Notes: generated by a model not told the origin, from the letters alone. A stretch of 64,000 nt of DNA from Sympetrum striolatum (GCA_947579665.1 OX388350.1:39527393-39591392), one strand, 5' to 3'. Counted from the first letter of the stretch, positions 28,001 through 43,000 are shown. Translations and numbers: made by a program.

Positions 28001-31000
28001 CCTTTCGGTAGGTTCATGCGCATTAAAAAATTCCTATTCAACGCCATCTTCATCACTTCTTTGTAGCCTACCCCACCCTTCAAATCATCCAACATCTTCT
28101 GCCTTTGTCTTCCCCTGTTTTTTCTCTTGAATTCTACCCTCAATTACTAACTTTAGCAGCCCCTCCCTTCTCAATATTTGACCCACCCATTTCGTCTGTC
28201 AATGTTTTATCACTTCAACTAAAGCCCTCTCTAGCCATCTCTAGCACCTCCGTGTTTGTTTTTTTATCCACCCAACTTACTTTTTTCAATTCTACGCCAA
28301 ATTCACAACTCGAAAATTTAAATTTTTAAATGAACTGAAGAATATATTATATCCATACATATTTAACAAGGACACCGTTCAGAGATCCGCGTGTCAGAAA
28401 AGATTCTCTGCCAATTTAGGTACGCTTGCCATTGGACTACCATCCCCGGATAAAGCGTATAACTTCCATGTTGCTCCACCCACTACAAGGGCCACAATCT
28501 TACCACAGGATGGATGGAATAGATAAAAAAAGAAAATTCTTCAGCTCTTGTGACACCGTACCTTTGCAGTTCAGTTATCGCTCGTCTATTTTCCCCGCGA
28601 ATCGCGTTTGTGGTCGTGAATGAAACCCAGTTTTCTTCGTCATAGGAAGATAAAGGAATCTTTACTTCATCTCTTAGGCAATAGTTGAGCCATTTTTCTA
28701 TCTATAAACCAGTGACCGTTTAAGCATTCTTTATCGTTATCTTTAAAAACAGATATTTTCATATCAAAACGAAACTTATTTCAACGCGCAGCTTTCCGCG
28801 TAAAATCGTGTTTTGCTTTACCGGTTGAGAAAGAACCGATATGAAAAGCAAGGTTTACCTCTGTTTCAAAGCATTGAGATAGTTTTAACATTTCCTCGAA
28901 AATCTTCAATTCTTTCTCACGAATTCATAGAAAAGCAGCGTCAGTTGCGGTTTCCGACGTGATCACCATGGCGGTCTAACCGCAAAAAAAAACTTGCGAA
29001 AAGCTGTGTTGATTAAGTATAAAATGTCATGGATACTCTTGGATTTCCACTCGTAAACGCAATAAACTGCCAATAAGAGAGAGCTATTTCAAATTCATTG
29101 ATCCACAAAATAATGATCATTTTTCAAATATTAATAATTATATTAATTATTCTTAAAAATCCCACTGATATTTTTCTCATGCTTAAGGATAGGAAAACAT
29201 GTATCCTTCATCAGGCCCGTGCGCACGGGGGGGGGGGGGGGGGTTCGAACCCCCCCCATGAGGATCCTTCATACAAAAAGTTCCACGAATGATGAATTGA
29301 ATATATGATAAAATTAAATTATTTTATTTAATGCTTCATTTAGTAAACTTTTTCTTCCAAAATTTAGTGCCTCTTTCAACTTTCATGTTAACGTCTGTCA
29401 GGACTCCTGTACGTTCATTATTGATAGTTGTATTAATATAGTTACTATTTTTTAATGAGAAAAACCCCCCCATGAGCAAATCCTGCGCACGGCCCTGTCC
29501 TTCATATACCTTTTTCTTTGTCTTAATCATGGATGTGATATTGCGAAAGCTAATGAGCTAATAATGGGCCGAGACTTAGGGTGTATAAAGGGAAGAAGAT
29601 ATCTGCAAAGCTTTGAAGTATGGTTATGGAGAAGAATAGAAAAATCAAGTGGAGTGACTGAGTGAGAGATGAGGTGTTTAGAAGGATAGGAGAAGAAAGA
29701 TGTTTAATGAAAAGCATCGCGAAAAGGGAAAAGGCATGGCTTGGACTCATATTAAGAAGGAACTGTCTGTAGAGAAATATTATTTAAGATTAGAGGTAAA
29801 ACAGGGAGAGGAAGAAGGACTAGTACGCTATCCGAGATGAAGGGAGGAAGGAGCTATGCGCAGATGAAAAAAGAAACCCAGGACAGAGAGGGTTGGAGAT
29901 CCAGTCGATGAATGAAGAATGAGGTACAAGTGAATAGAGGTATTAATGGATTAACGCATTCATTTTAGTATTTCCTTACTGTATGCAGTGAAAATCGCTA
30001 CTCATAGAGACAATGTGCTGCACTTTGGTGGACCTTCTCCATTCATAAAATGCTAGGCCAGTGGGGATAGTAACACCAAACTACCTCAATCCTCACCTTA
30101 TCTGTTTAGCCTCGTTGAATTCAGAGGCTTTGTGAAATTTCGACGGAGCGATATTTTGCTGAGTAGAACAGTTTCAAAGCAATGAAGAAAACGATATATT
30201 TCACTGTTAAGAAAAAAATAAAAATTATCCTTTTATTTACTGTTTTAAACTGATTCATTCATCAAATTACTCTCAATTATGAAAGGTTTGAGGGCCAAAA
30301 AAGCCTTATGACAAGATAACTTTTAATGACAGTCAAAAGATATAACTTGTGGAATTTGTCCAAGTCATATCTTTTGAATTTGTTATTATTAGTTTTTACT
30401 GTGGAATTCCACCAAGTTACGCTTGACAATATTTTTTAAGCTAAAAGACCTTTGACTTTACAGTTAAATCTTTGAATAAATATGAATTCGTAAATACAGG
30501 GATAAAAGATATAAACAAAGGCAAAAGCATATAAAGTTTAATTGAGCAAGTTCAACTAAGGCAAAACAAAAGGGCAAAAAATTCCCCTTCAAAACCAAGC
30601 ACTGAATTTAAGCATAGGACCTTGAGAAACGTTCAAGGGGATGTTTCCGAATTGGCATAGACTGGAATCGTAAGAAATAGTACGGATTTGGAGCACGAGA
30701 ACTTGAAGAGGGCAAGGGGATAAGGGGGCAGGAATAGGATATTTGGAGAAAGTCAGCGAGGTAGTGGTTATCTGAATTTTACGGAAATGAACAAAGATAA
30801 AGAATGTTAAAAGTAGGTTACTCAAGGCTGAGTACTACAAAAGATATGTTCTCACGTTGTGCCAATTTAACTGCTGGGAAAGGATTGTAAAGATTTCAAA
30901 CCCTCTTGCCTGTGCTTTGGGGTTCTCAGTTTTTAATTTTTCTGGTTTAATAGCGTGAAGAAGGGAATAGAAACATGCGTGGAAGTATCTTTGTGACTTC

Positions 31001-34000
31001 TGAGCGCATGAGATATTATTTTGATACTGAATGTATGTCGTTGAGAGATTTACAATGGTAACATAACCTGCAATAAGTGAAAATACTAAAACAGGAAACA
31101 TTAGTGAAGAATCGCAAATTCAAGACTGAATTATGAATGGAAATAAAATCTGCACGTCGCGTCGGAGCGAAGGCCACCACTGTCTATTGATCTGGCACTG
31201 AGGAAGCCTTTACATAAAGGTCACAGAACTAATGAAAATCGAAAATTAGGTTGGTCCGCAGATTTGAAAATAGATGGAATAGTTTACATGCAACCAAGAA
31301 AATTAAACTAACGTGAAGAATATATCCAGATGAATATTTTTCACGAATATAATTAATTATTATCATTATTTGATCTTTTTTATGTTATGTTTCAATCGTA
31401 ACTAAGAATATTTCTTCTATATTAATATCAAAGGTGAAACTTAGCTAATGAACAAATATGAAAGTTTCCTTTAAAGAAATCAATTCGAGTGTTACTTGGT
31501 GGAACTTCATTTAAAAAAAAAAACAAAAATAAAAACACAAACACACTTGTACTAATTTTACAATTTTTTTTTAATAATGTAACTGTTTACCGGTTTCGGT
31601 ACCGTTTACCAACCGGTTTACCGAAACCGGTAAACAGTTACATTATAAAAAAAATTGTGGAATTAGTACAAGTGTGTTTTTATTTTTGGTGTTTTTTTAT
31701 GAAAGTTTCCTATTCAGAAATTAATCGCTGGTTCGACTCTGCTGTACGATGCCTCTGCGCCTCAAGATAACTACGTGATCCTTTTAGAGCCAGCTAATAA
31801 TCTCATAAAAAATGTTGTAAGATTCGAGAAGCGAATAGCAAAAGAAAACTTAGAGTTCAGGCAGTGAGACTGACGAAAATTTGCCAATATTTACATGGAA
31901 TCCATTTTAAGCAACTAAAATTCTATTGTGAATCAATTTATATTTTTCCTCTCAGCCTTTTCATATTTATCGTATTCTGTCGGCAGATTATGATGGAGAC
32001 AATGATTGAAGATAGAAGAATGATACTAGGAATTTGATTAGATTCACAACAGTTTCCTCAACCTGCGCCGTAAATAAAGAATAATCAACAGGAAATATGA
32101 TATATTCCTAAAATAGGTATACTTCCTAGAAACCCTTGCGGAAACCAAAATCGAGTAGCTGAATTGAACTCCCCTTACTGTTGCAAATATCGACTATATC
32201 GAAGCAGACTTACGGCAGTCGATAAGGAGAAAAGATTTCAAGGGGAAAATGATTGCGGGGAACGTTTTTGAGATTATAATAATGTGATTTAATTTAGCGA
32301 ATTCTTTTAGACTTACAGGTACGCATTCACGGCAACGGCTTACATTAGGAGTTGTAATAGAATAAATACCTCTAGGAGTGCAAACTATGTAGGGCATGAC
32401 CATTAGCCCATCCAAGCCACCGACAGATTGCTTACTGCAGTGCTTTCCATCCTTTTTTTATTCGCACCTACGCGTCAACTCATAAGTCCGCAGTACTCGT
32501 AAATACAGTTAGTGAACATCGGTTATGGTGAAAACCATTAAAGAAGAAAATACTTCAATATAGAGGATATTAGAGCTCATAACGGAAACTTTACCGTTTT
32601 CTCACGAAACACTATCAAACGATTAACTGCCTCACAAATTTGAAAGCATTTGCCTCCCTCGGAAATTTCTCTATCAGTCGGAGAATACATAAACTGGCAG
32701 GAAAATACAAGAACTAGCTGAGATAGACATAGATCCAGGTTTCTGTATTCTTAATTCACTTTTATTCGGAACAATGCCTTCATACTGCGAAATTATTGAA
32801 TAATAATAATTGTCTTTATTTGGGCGAGATTGAGACAAAAAGTCTCCTCTTCCATCCAACCCATTGTCATTAATTATAGAATAATTAAATTAAAGACTAT
32901 TGATGAGAAAAATAGAAGAATTGTGGATGTAAAATTCGAAGAGAGTATTAGGAAATAAAAGTATCCACTGCGGAAAAACACCCGCAATGAAAGGGGGTGA
33001 AAAACCTGGGCAAACTTACCGATAGTAATAAGAAAAAAAATTAGAAAAAATAACACGGCAAAATATAGAAATACACTGCCAATAAGTACACGTATTATAA
33101 AAATAAATGTACATCAATAAGAATAGTCAGATAACATTTAAATATACAGAATCTACAACTACATTAATATCCTGCGAGTCGCCTTTCAGCGTGTGGCAGG
33201 GGGAAATAAAGTAAAAAATAATAGCATAAAACAAATAAAAAATGAAGTAAGAAAAGGAAAAATGTACCTGGATTTGCATCCATTCCTAAAATGATAGACA
33301 GATTGTAAAAAAAACATTACCGATAGAATACATACCGTATATAGTAGTCAATATTGCATAAAACATAAGCATTAAGGTAAGTCTGAATAGGAAAATAGAA
33401 GATAATAGTACTTAATACAATTTAAAGGAAGTGATTATATTTTTTAATATTTCGAGACAAGATGTGTATTTTCTTGAGCAATGGTATCATCCCATCGTTG
33501 TAGGAACTGATTTAACTCTTGGAATCTTAACTTTTTCCTATCTGTTGGTCTTCCCACAATCTCACCTCCATTCGAAACGGGAGAGAACAGCGCGAGGTTA
33601 ACCCATTTGCCCATCACGCTCACGAAAGTGAACGCGGTTGCGTGATTAGAAGTAATTCTCATCCTGAAAGCATCGGACAAAATACTTCCCGAATTTCTGG
33701 GAAGGATAAAGAGTTGAGGAGCGGTGTCTGGTGAGGTCACCGTGAGTCTTAATTGCGAACCGCAACAGAAATGCGGGGTCAACAGAACTCATCGATCCTA
33801 CCCATATTGATTCCGTGAGTGGGTTGAAAAGGCTTTGGCGTGACTATACCTTTTAATGGCACGCATAGTTGAATAGGAAATCTAAATGTGGGTGTCACCC
33901 ACATTATAGCGTAAAGTGCAAATATTTCGTGTCCCCTCAGTTCCCGAATACAATGTTGTTTACAACTAGCTGCCCGTATAGTTGTTTTGACTTTTAGATC

Positions 34001-37000
34001 TTAACCTGTTTTCTCTTTAAAATTTTCCTTAACTATTCGTTCATAGGCAAGTTTCTCTCACCCCATTATTGAGGGTGTACTCCTGCTGCGAAATATTTTT
34101 CCAAAGTGATTCTTAGGTTTTTAAACAAGTAAAATATTTTTCTTCCGCGTACTTATTTTTGACAATCAATTTCTTTAAAATTTTAAATGAAAAAATTTAC
34201 ATGTAAGAAAATCCATATTAATCTCAATCTCACCCAAATAAAAGGTTTCATTATCATATTATTATCATTATAACAAAAATTACATAATTTTTCAAAGTCA
34301 ATTTAACACTTTTTCTCAATCAAACAATTTTCTTTTTAATAAATATTCTTTTGTAATATTCTGATAAGCTTCTTGATTACAAAGAATCGTTAACTTTCGT
34401 GTACAATTTATGATAACCATTATTTATAAGTAAATTTACATATAATTAAATGTATATAACTGATAATAATAATTACGTCTAGCTTTCTTCGTTCTGTTTA
34501 CTATTTATCTCGATTAATTGATGCGATATATTGACCCTTTATTTAGGACAGAAACTCAGATTAGTATTAAATCAAGCGAACTGCAAGACCACATCAGTAT
34601 ATACATTCATTTCCTTGTAATGAATGTATACTTGTTAATTTTTTATTTCCTATTAAGAAATTGTTTATTTTTTATACGAAATATAACTTATAAGTTCTCA
34701 TATACATTCTCATTACAGAGAATAATTTAGTTCATGGATATCGACACTGATCTTTACGGGCATGGTTTATCAAAAACGCAAAATTTTACGATACGTACAT
34801 TTTAACAAATTTTAAAAAACATTGGATGAAAATAATTTTTCCCAATTTCGTTTCTTATGGTTATTATTTTTATTTATCAACTTATTTTTAACTTATAGTG
34901 CTCCAGGATATTGCAAAATGTTCAAAAGATCTGCAAACGTAACAAAATACGAACTTATAAATTTTAACTAGTATTATTATTATTACATACATACGTTGCA
35001 ATTGGACAACGGTACGGTGGCAACATCATTACAATTTCATACATAAAACATAAATGCATACAAGACGGTGACAATAATTACATAAATGGTAAGAATGGGT
35101 CTGTTTATATCCCTATCCTACAGCTATACATCCAATGTGATCTGGCAAAGAATGCAGTAGTTGAAGGGTGAAGTTGTACGACTGAGCTGAACTCGTATCG
35201 AAAACGATGTTTACAATCTTCGTGATACCGTCTATGGAAAAAACCCTCAATCTTGAAACCGTTCAGGCGGATCGATTTTGATGGTTGACATACGGTTTGG
35301 TAACGCGCTCGTTATCGGAGGGTGATTCACAGTTTCCCCCGACTCGAAGTTTGCCTAACAGGTTACTCGGTACACGAGCGTCTTAAATCCGTATTTGTCC
35401 GCACTATCTGTATTTGTTGTTACCTCGAATTTTATCGGATGCGGCACAAATATTACGTATGTGGTGTATCAATCAGAGTCTTCTCCGAAAGTATTTTAAG
35501 AGGATTTCAAAGGGATCCCTTGATTACCGAAGCAACGGAAATAGTCTGCCGTCTTTCAAGATTGCGTGCCAAAGCTTTCCTCGCTAAGGGGTAACCCATT
35601 TGGGACAAAAGGACTCCGAGAATGCTGTAAATAGTGCATGCACTGGGGATACAAACAAGTGGGGGCCAAGCCTAAGCGAATAGGGATGAATAATGAAGGA
35701 TATTAAAAAAACACTAAATGAAATTAAGAGCATACGTAAACAATGAAAATATCCGTCAATTCTTTTAGAATATAGAAACGAATTACTCTGCTGAATTTAC
35801 CTTATAGGAACATCCATTATTTTAGTGGTATAAAAAATTGCTAATTATTATTGCTTTTATTAAAAACTAATTTTGTTATTATCACTTGAGGCTTTCGTAA
35901 AAACTTTCGGGTTTGAAATTCAAGAGTTTTTCAGGACAATTTCCAGTCCGGAGCCAGTTTAAAACCCAAGCCCTCTCTCAGTAGCTTACTAAAAGTTAAG
36001 ATAGGAAATGAATCTTACGAGAAATTCGGAAGAAATCAAAATATAATTAATTTTAGAAGCCGTTACTTGGTGATACTGCAATATGGTGGGAATAAGTAAG
36101 CAAAAGTTTCACACAATAATAATATATTTTGTATTGTGCTAAGTTTTCTTTTTAATAAATAGGAAAATATTTATTATATATTATTATTTTAAAGTTTTAA
36201 TAAATAGGTTCCTTTGTGAAAAGTTGTTCCTCATTTTTTCTTCCATGGTGGAATATTTATTAAAAAGAGAACTTTGCACAATAGAGTTGATTCCTACAAG
36301 GCAAGAAGAAGATAGAGGTAGTTCTGAACCAGAGAAATTTACGTGGAAAAAGCAGTAAAATGCAGAAAGGTTGATGGCAATTATCATAAAATTCTATTTG
36401 GAGAGACCTAGATGAATGTCATTAATCTGTATCATTCATAACACAGTAACTTTCACATTATTACAGCCATGAACGAGACAGGGAAATGTAAAAGAAATAT
36501 ATTACCTCTTTCTTCTCTATTCTATATCAAAGGACAAACGGAAAATATTCCCGCCATTAAGTTATGGTAGCAGAAACATTTTAGCGGTATAAAGGATTTT
36601 AATTCGTGCGCACGTTTGTGTTAATATCTACGGATCGATAAGAAAAGGTAACCACTGTTACAGAGAGGGAATAGAAGAGAAGAATCGTAGAACCGCTGTC
36701 TATGTAAAAAAAAACTAGTTTTTCCTAGTACAACAACATTGATTTTCAAATTTATGTATCACTCACAATAAATTAGGATAAGAAAATATTTTCTAACAAC
36801 TGTTTTCGAGCATTATCAAGGTTCTGTGGTTATAGTTCCCATTAGAATGACAGCTGGACTAATAGAGACAGTGAAGGACAACCCTTTAAGAGGAAAAATT
36901 CCCTCATTAGGAACGGTGAAAAATGATCAGAGACGCACCCAGTGAAAAGTGGGTGAGCAAATAGCTTAAATCTGGATATAACCAGGAAAAATCTGAAATA

Positions 37001-40000
37001 GCTGGTAACGAAACGAATTCCTCTGCGGGAGAGATATTAGAATATTTTCCCATCCGGTAATTAGGGTGAAAAATAATCAAGGACGAAGGGCATTCCAGTA
37101 TGTTCTGACCGTTTCAGTCACAACAGCTGGAAATTTCTGGTAAGGCATGGCATACCGGCTCTGTCTTTGAAAAAAAATTGGGTAAAGCTAATCGGAAATG
37201 GCATCCTTAGCCCTCTTTAACCGGCAATCAGCAATGAATTTTCGATTGGCAGCCGTCGTCATAAATAACAGAAGGCAGCTGATTACCTGAACTCCGTCGG
37301 TCTACGGAAATCCCAATTTGCATTTCCGATATATCTGAGCCCATTTGTCACTTGTATCCGTAAAAAATGGGCCCATTTATGTATCGTTTGACGAAAAAGC
37401 AAGCGAGAGCTCGAAGGCTGTCCTGAATGAACATGACGGCAATAAACGTAAAAACAATGGCGGCCAGCGTGATTGAAATATGTAATACTAGTGGCGACCG
37501 CCATTAGACGAAAAACAGAAACGCATCGATTGCGCCAAGTTATTCATCAGATTACGGCGCTGGCAACCGCTTTCATTCTTGAGACGCGCTTAAGAATATC
37601 TACGAAGGTGTGGACATAAAACTGTACATATTTGTCGTAATAATACACAAAGATACGAGAGATACCGTAGATAAAGGATACTCCAATACAAATATTTCAA
37701 AGGATCCATGTGCTTTAGAGAATTCTTGCTATCATACTTTAAAAAAGGGAATGTCTTCATCTGTGTCTTATCTTCCGCGTTTAAAAAATCTCATTGAAAT
37801 TGCTCAACTCATGATAGTGATAACTTGTAAGCTACTGAGGTTTGAATGATACAGATAAATTACATTAAATTCAATCGCTCCTAATCGAATTACATAATAA
37901 TTGTAATCCATAGTCTACGATTTCATCTCAGAATTATAGATGGGCTAGCGTAAAGCGGTTTGTAACGTTAGTGCAGATTTTTCGTTCTACAGCTGCGTTA
38001 CAGCTATGGTAAAATTCCTAAATTAATTACAGACAACTATAAAACGAAAAAAAACCACAAATTTTCTCCCTCGATTGCAAAGCGAATTCGCTGCTTTCCT
38101 CGCCAATACATGTATGCAGCGAATTATAGCAGTTCAGTATTAGTATAATATTTATGGAAAATTTTCATACGGAACCATCAGTAGAATTTCCACGGATATT
38201 TCAGCAGTGTTCCATAACAGATCCTTGGCATCTCTCAGATTCTTTTAGTATTTTCTCCCATCAACCTCGTAAAAAGAAGTTGAATTTTATATCTATTATT
38301 ATTCAATTAAGAAAGAATATCAGATTCTCAGTTAATTAAGGATAATAATTATTTACACCGAAGTTTTATATATTGAAATTAAAAACTCTCAAACATCTTG
38401 GTGGTTGCTGGAACTGTATTAAGCGATGCCTTCTTATCATGACAACATATCACAACCAAGAAAGTAGGCGCACCAATGATGACCATAGTTTTAAGGCATC
38501 TCTTGCTTATTATAGTACCGCGTAATAAAGTCTTTTTATGCAACACCTCCGAATTCCTCCTCCTTTGATATCCCATCCCCCATTCTCATATAGTGAGTCT
38601 TCTATGCACAGCAGTGTTGATTCTCTCAATTCACGAATTCCTTAATCGTACGCATGGCATATTTTGAAGAAAAACAAGAGAACGATTACCGATAGCTGGC
38701 ATCCACGAAGAAGTGAAGGTCGTTTCGTGGAGTACACGGGGTAAGGAATTCGCATGAGTGGTAGTATACCCCTCCGAGAGGGGGATGAGCGAAAATTTTC
38801 GCGCAGGCTCTCTACGATACTATGCGGTACTACTATAGCAGTATATTCTTATTCTCATAGGAAGACTTCGGTGATCTCAGAGAAAATCACAAAGATTTTA
38901 TTCCAAAATTCATTAAAAAATTTAATCGTTCTCGAATAGTTTAATGATTACGTAACTGCAATGCTATACCAGCAACTTGGTACTGGAACTTCTGAGATCG
39001 GGGTTTTTGGGGCAAAGGAAGTGGAATTCAAACAAAAACATTAAGTAAGGAAGTGGGTGTGTCTCGCAGAAAATTTGATACGAAACAGGACTAGTTAACC
39101 TGAGGCCCTAGTTAACTAGGTTTAGGGCCTCGTAAAAATCCATCGAGTAAGATATCGTCTACAAGTTAAACTCCCATTGTAAGCGCCACAGAGAGCTGCA
39201 TTTACTAAAATAAATGTTTTCATTTTCACTCTCTCACAAAAATAAGAAAAACTGGTCGAAATATCTTGAGAGACGAATGATTCCAATGATGTTCGATAGC
39301 ATGGCATCAAGATAGCAATTATTGAAAATACGATCTTCTTTTGATTTGTTTTCATTAAAAAGTATTTTGGTTATCTTGTTAAGCCACCATTTACCTCTAA
39401 AAACAAACTCGTTTGCCATCCTAAAGACCTTATCATTCGTTCAATAGCACAGCGATGCCTCGCTAATCGACGTTCCACAACTCGACAGTCAAATTATGGA
39501 CGTAAATCAGAATCTGTGATTGAGCGGCATTGCGCGGTTTCATTTGGTAAATTCTATTTTCCTATTTTATTAGATTGTGAAGGTGTTTTATAGGCCATGA
39601 CTGGAGGTATGCCTTATATTAGTCATATAAATATTTTCGTATACAGGATAAATGTGATACTTGGTCACTACACAGTAATATATGTTAACATAAATAATAT
39701 GGACCCAACAACGAACCGATGTATTTTATGCAGATATTTTAGAAATGGCGTCTTAGAATTCGACTGAATGTCGCAATTTGACGGTCTTACATCAGGCACC
39801 AGTTCGGCGACGGTTTACTGTCAAATTGCGAGCACTTCTCCCATGCTGTATCCCTTACGCTCCGCGAAAGTGAAACTGCTCAAACATTTGAGTGGAGTTG
39901 TCATTTGCAAATTAACCTGTTACCAGGCAAAACAATCCTTTGATTAAATTTGTCTTTTATGACTCGGAGAAATTTCACCGTGACACAATAGCACGGTTTA

Positions 40001-43000
40001 TTTAAAACGATAACATTACGCTTACGTTCGGAACCTTTACATTCCCGAGCATATCTTGCACATAAATTCAGTGAAGGAGTTCTAAGTGAGCGTTTGCGCT
40101 CAAACCTACCGCCTGTCTATATTGAACGAATCGGCTTAGAGAAGAATATGACATTGTTCTGGAAAATGGGTCGAAATGTCCACTGCCATAACCTGGATTC
40201 CCATCACGTATTTTGTTGAAAGAAACTTGTTTCTCGTATTTACTCGTGAAGGTACACCGACAACGCTTTCCACACTGAACTTAGGTCCGGAGCAGTGACG
40301 CATCTGGGATGTATGGCGCTCATGGCAGGGGGTACAGAAAATATTTGTAATTAGCAATCAGCATAAGCCATTACACCCTTATTGAAGGAGCTCCCAGGGT
40401 ATCTACCACACAGCCTTGGTACGTCCCTGGGCCAGAACAAGGAGTGAGGATTGCATTCAAGAGTGGGATTTCGTAGAGAGGGAAATGAAAATTGTAAATT
40501 GTCACATGTATAATGAACATTCCTTTGAAACGAAGGAAGAATAGTGGTCCTCTAAGACCAGGGGTGTCATATCTTTTGGTGGCGGAGGGAAGTATTAAAA
40601 CTTTTCTCAGGCCAGAAAGTACCCCTTGATTTAGGCCACACCCTTATATTAACAAAACTAAAGAAAAAAACCTTTGTACTTCTTACACAGTTTACAAGAA
40701 TATATAATATACAATATTTATTCACATTATAACCCAAATACAAATGAACATAGTAAAATAACTTTTACTTTTCAAACAAATAATCATAAAATGTTTGATG
40801 TGGACTTAAATGCCTGTTTTTTTCGATACCAGTACCGTTTATTTTCCGGTTATGCGACGCGGGCCGCACGAATGGGCTTCGAAGGCTGTATGCGGCCCGC
40901 GGGTTGGACATCCCCGCTCTAGACCAATAATATGAAGAATTAGATGTATGGTTTGCGGAGTGAATCAAGATTTCTAAAATTTTGCATACGAACCACGTAA
41001 TGGGCTTCAGATAAAATTGAAAACAGGCGTTGATTTGATTCGTCAATCCATTAATTAATGGATATAAACAGGAGAAGGGGTTATTTAAAAAGTTTAAATT
41101 GACGCATTATTTACAATTATAGTGCATTAATCAATATAAGTGATTAGAAATCATGGTCTTGATATATACAACGTTCAATCAGTATGTTCCCCTAAAGCTA
41201 GAGAACCATATTTTGCAAACTTTCAAACTTTTCGCATTGCAAAAATTCGACACTAAGCGGATTCACTTTCACTAATAATACACTTTCCATATACATTAAC
41301 CACAAAAAGTATCATAATCCTACATTTGCCGAGGAAATGTATTGTTGGTTAATTCCGTTGGTTTCTGCTTAGCGAAAAAACTAAAACTACAAAAACTAAT
41401 TAATACTATAACTAAAGCTAACTAGGTTAGGGTAATTTTCTTCTCTACGAACAAGGTTCACATTATCTTAACTGTCGAATTTCCTGTAAAGAATCTACGG
41501 GCACTTCAGATAGCCCTCATTATAGTTATCTAGTACCGCGTTGAATTGTGAAGGTTGGATTGAAGAAAGCTTGCCACAAAGAGTTGAAATCTAACTTCAA
41601 TTACATAATATTCTTATTTTATTCACCATTCTTGGATATTTCTTGGAATTGCATGGAGTAAGTTACTAAGAAAAAGGATTTATTTAAAGCCCAAGGCAGC
41701 ATTCATCCTATCTTAGACAACAACGGGATCGCGGTATGTAAGTATACTATAACTAAATATCATTCCTGAAGGGTATCCGGATAGCAGCAAGAACCGCAGT
41801 TCAAGAAGACTTCACGTATTAAATTGTTTTAGTAATAAATAATAATTATAATGTATTTAGTTAAATATTTTATCTATGACCGAGTCCAATAATTCTATTG
41901 AGAAATAAGAAACCCAGGAGGGACAATAAAGAAATTCATTTCATGTAAATAATTTCCGAAGTGGGATGCGTTTAAGTTTAGGTTTCAAATCAAACAAACG
42001 ACTTTAAGACAATGAAGCTAATGAACAGAAAGTCGGAATCGTAATTAAATTCGTTTCCAGTTTGCAGAAAGTGCACAATATTTTGTCGTTGATTCTACTT
42101 AAAATTTTATCGGTAACTCCTACTTGAAACTTGATCGGAATAACTGAGTTCCCAACCGAAAATTTGTATAAATTTATATGTGTCAAAATTTGAGCGTTGT
42201 TGAAATAATCTTCCAATGTCATGTATGGTAAATAATGAGGTACATTGAACATTAGACTAAATGATTCCAGAGATAAAAAATGAGTCGTTTCAAGAGACTC
42301 ATTTGTGATATATTTTTGATATACATTTGTGATATATTTCCATGAGAGATCATGGAAATATATCACAATCCGAGACTATCCGAGCACGAAATTCGGGTAA
42401 AAATTAGGAGGGTTAAATCAATTACTTAGTGCATGATAGGTAAATGTTTCCATTGCCATACCTTGATGAATGGAATATTACTCATTTTTATTTTGATGCA
42501 AGATAGAGAAAAATGTGTCTTTCATCAATTCTTGTCATAGTTTTTTGTCGCTGTGATAAGAATAAAACTCCTGAGATTTGAGTGATGTTGAATAATAGCA
42601 CTTATTAAGGTCTCTACTATTAGAATGATAAGAAAATTGTTAATCCAAGAGTAATTTTTCTTCACTTACGGGGATATTATATAATATTCTGCCTAGAAAG
42701 CTTCATTCCTTAAAATACTTTACAGACAGACAATAGCTAAATCACTTCCATATTCGACATTATAGACGGGATTCAAGTAGGAAATGAACCTATCCATTCT
42801 ATCTCAGTCCGTTAACCACTAAACTGAAGAATTGCTCGTAGACTGTATTATGTGACTAACCATAGAAAGATATAGTCGAAAGATAAAATAGGATTTCCGG
42901 GAAAATAAATTGACGAATAAAACGGAACCACACGATCCTTCCATCACTTAGCACCCGGATGGGGCACTTCCTTCGGGGAATGACCTAATGAATTTCAACC

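Noticed and set aside
33444..33782. 112-codon minus-strand open frame as a gene
   Set aside because: No recognisable domain, no convincing start context and no splice partner. Kept only as an unassigned island.
34985..35300. Minus-strand LINE 3' end
   Set aside because: Only a loose GFFP-TVS-like string and an ATT-repeat tail support it; too decayed to call.
35322..35594. 90-codon plus-strand frame as a gene
   Set aside because: No family resemblance; the adjacent sequence on the other strand weakly suggests an old LINE end.
42004..42366. 120-codon minus-strand frame as a gene
   Set aside because: The N-terminal part comes from a local repeat and palindrome; the rest matches no family I know.
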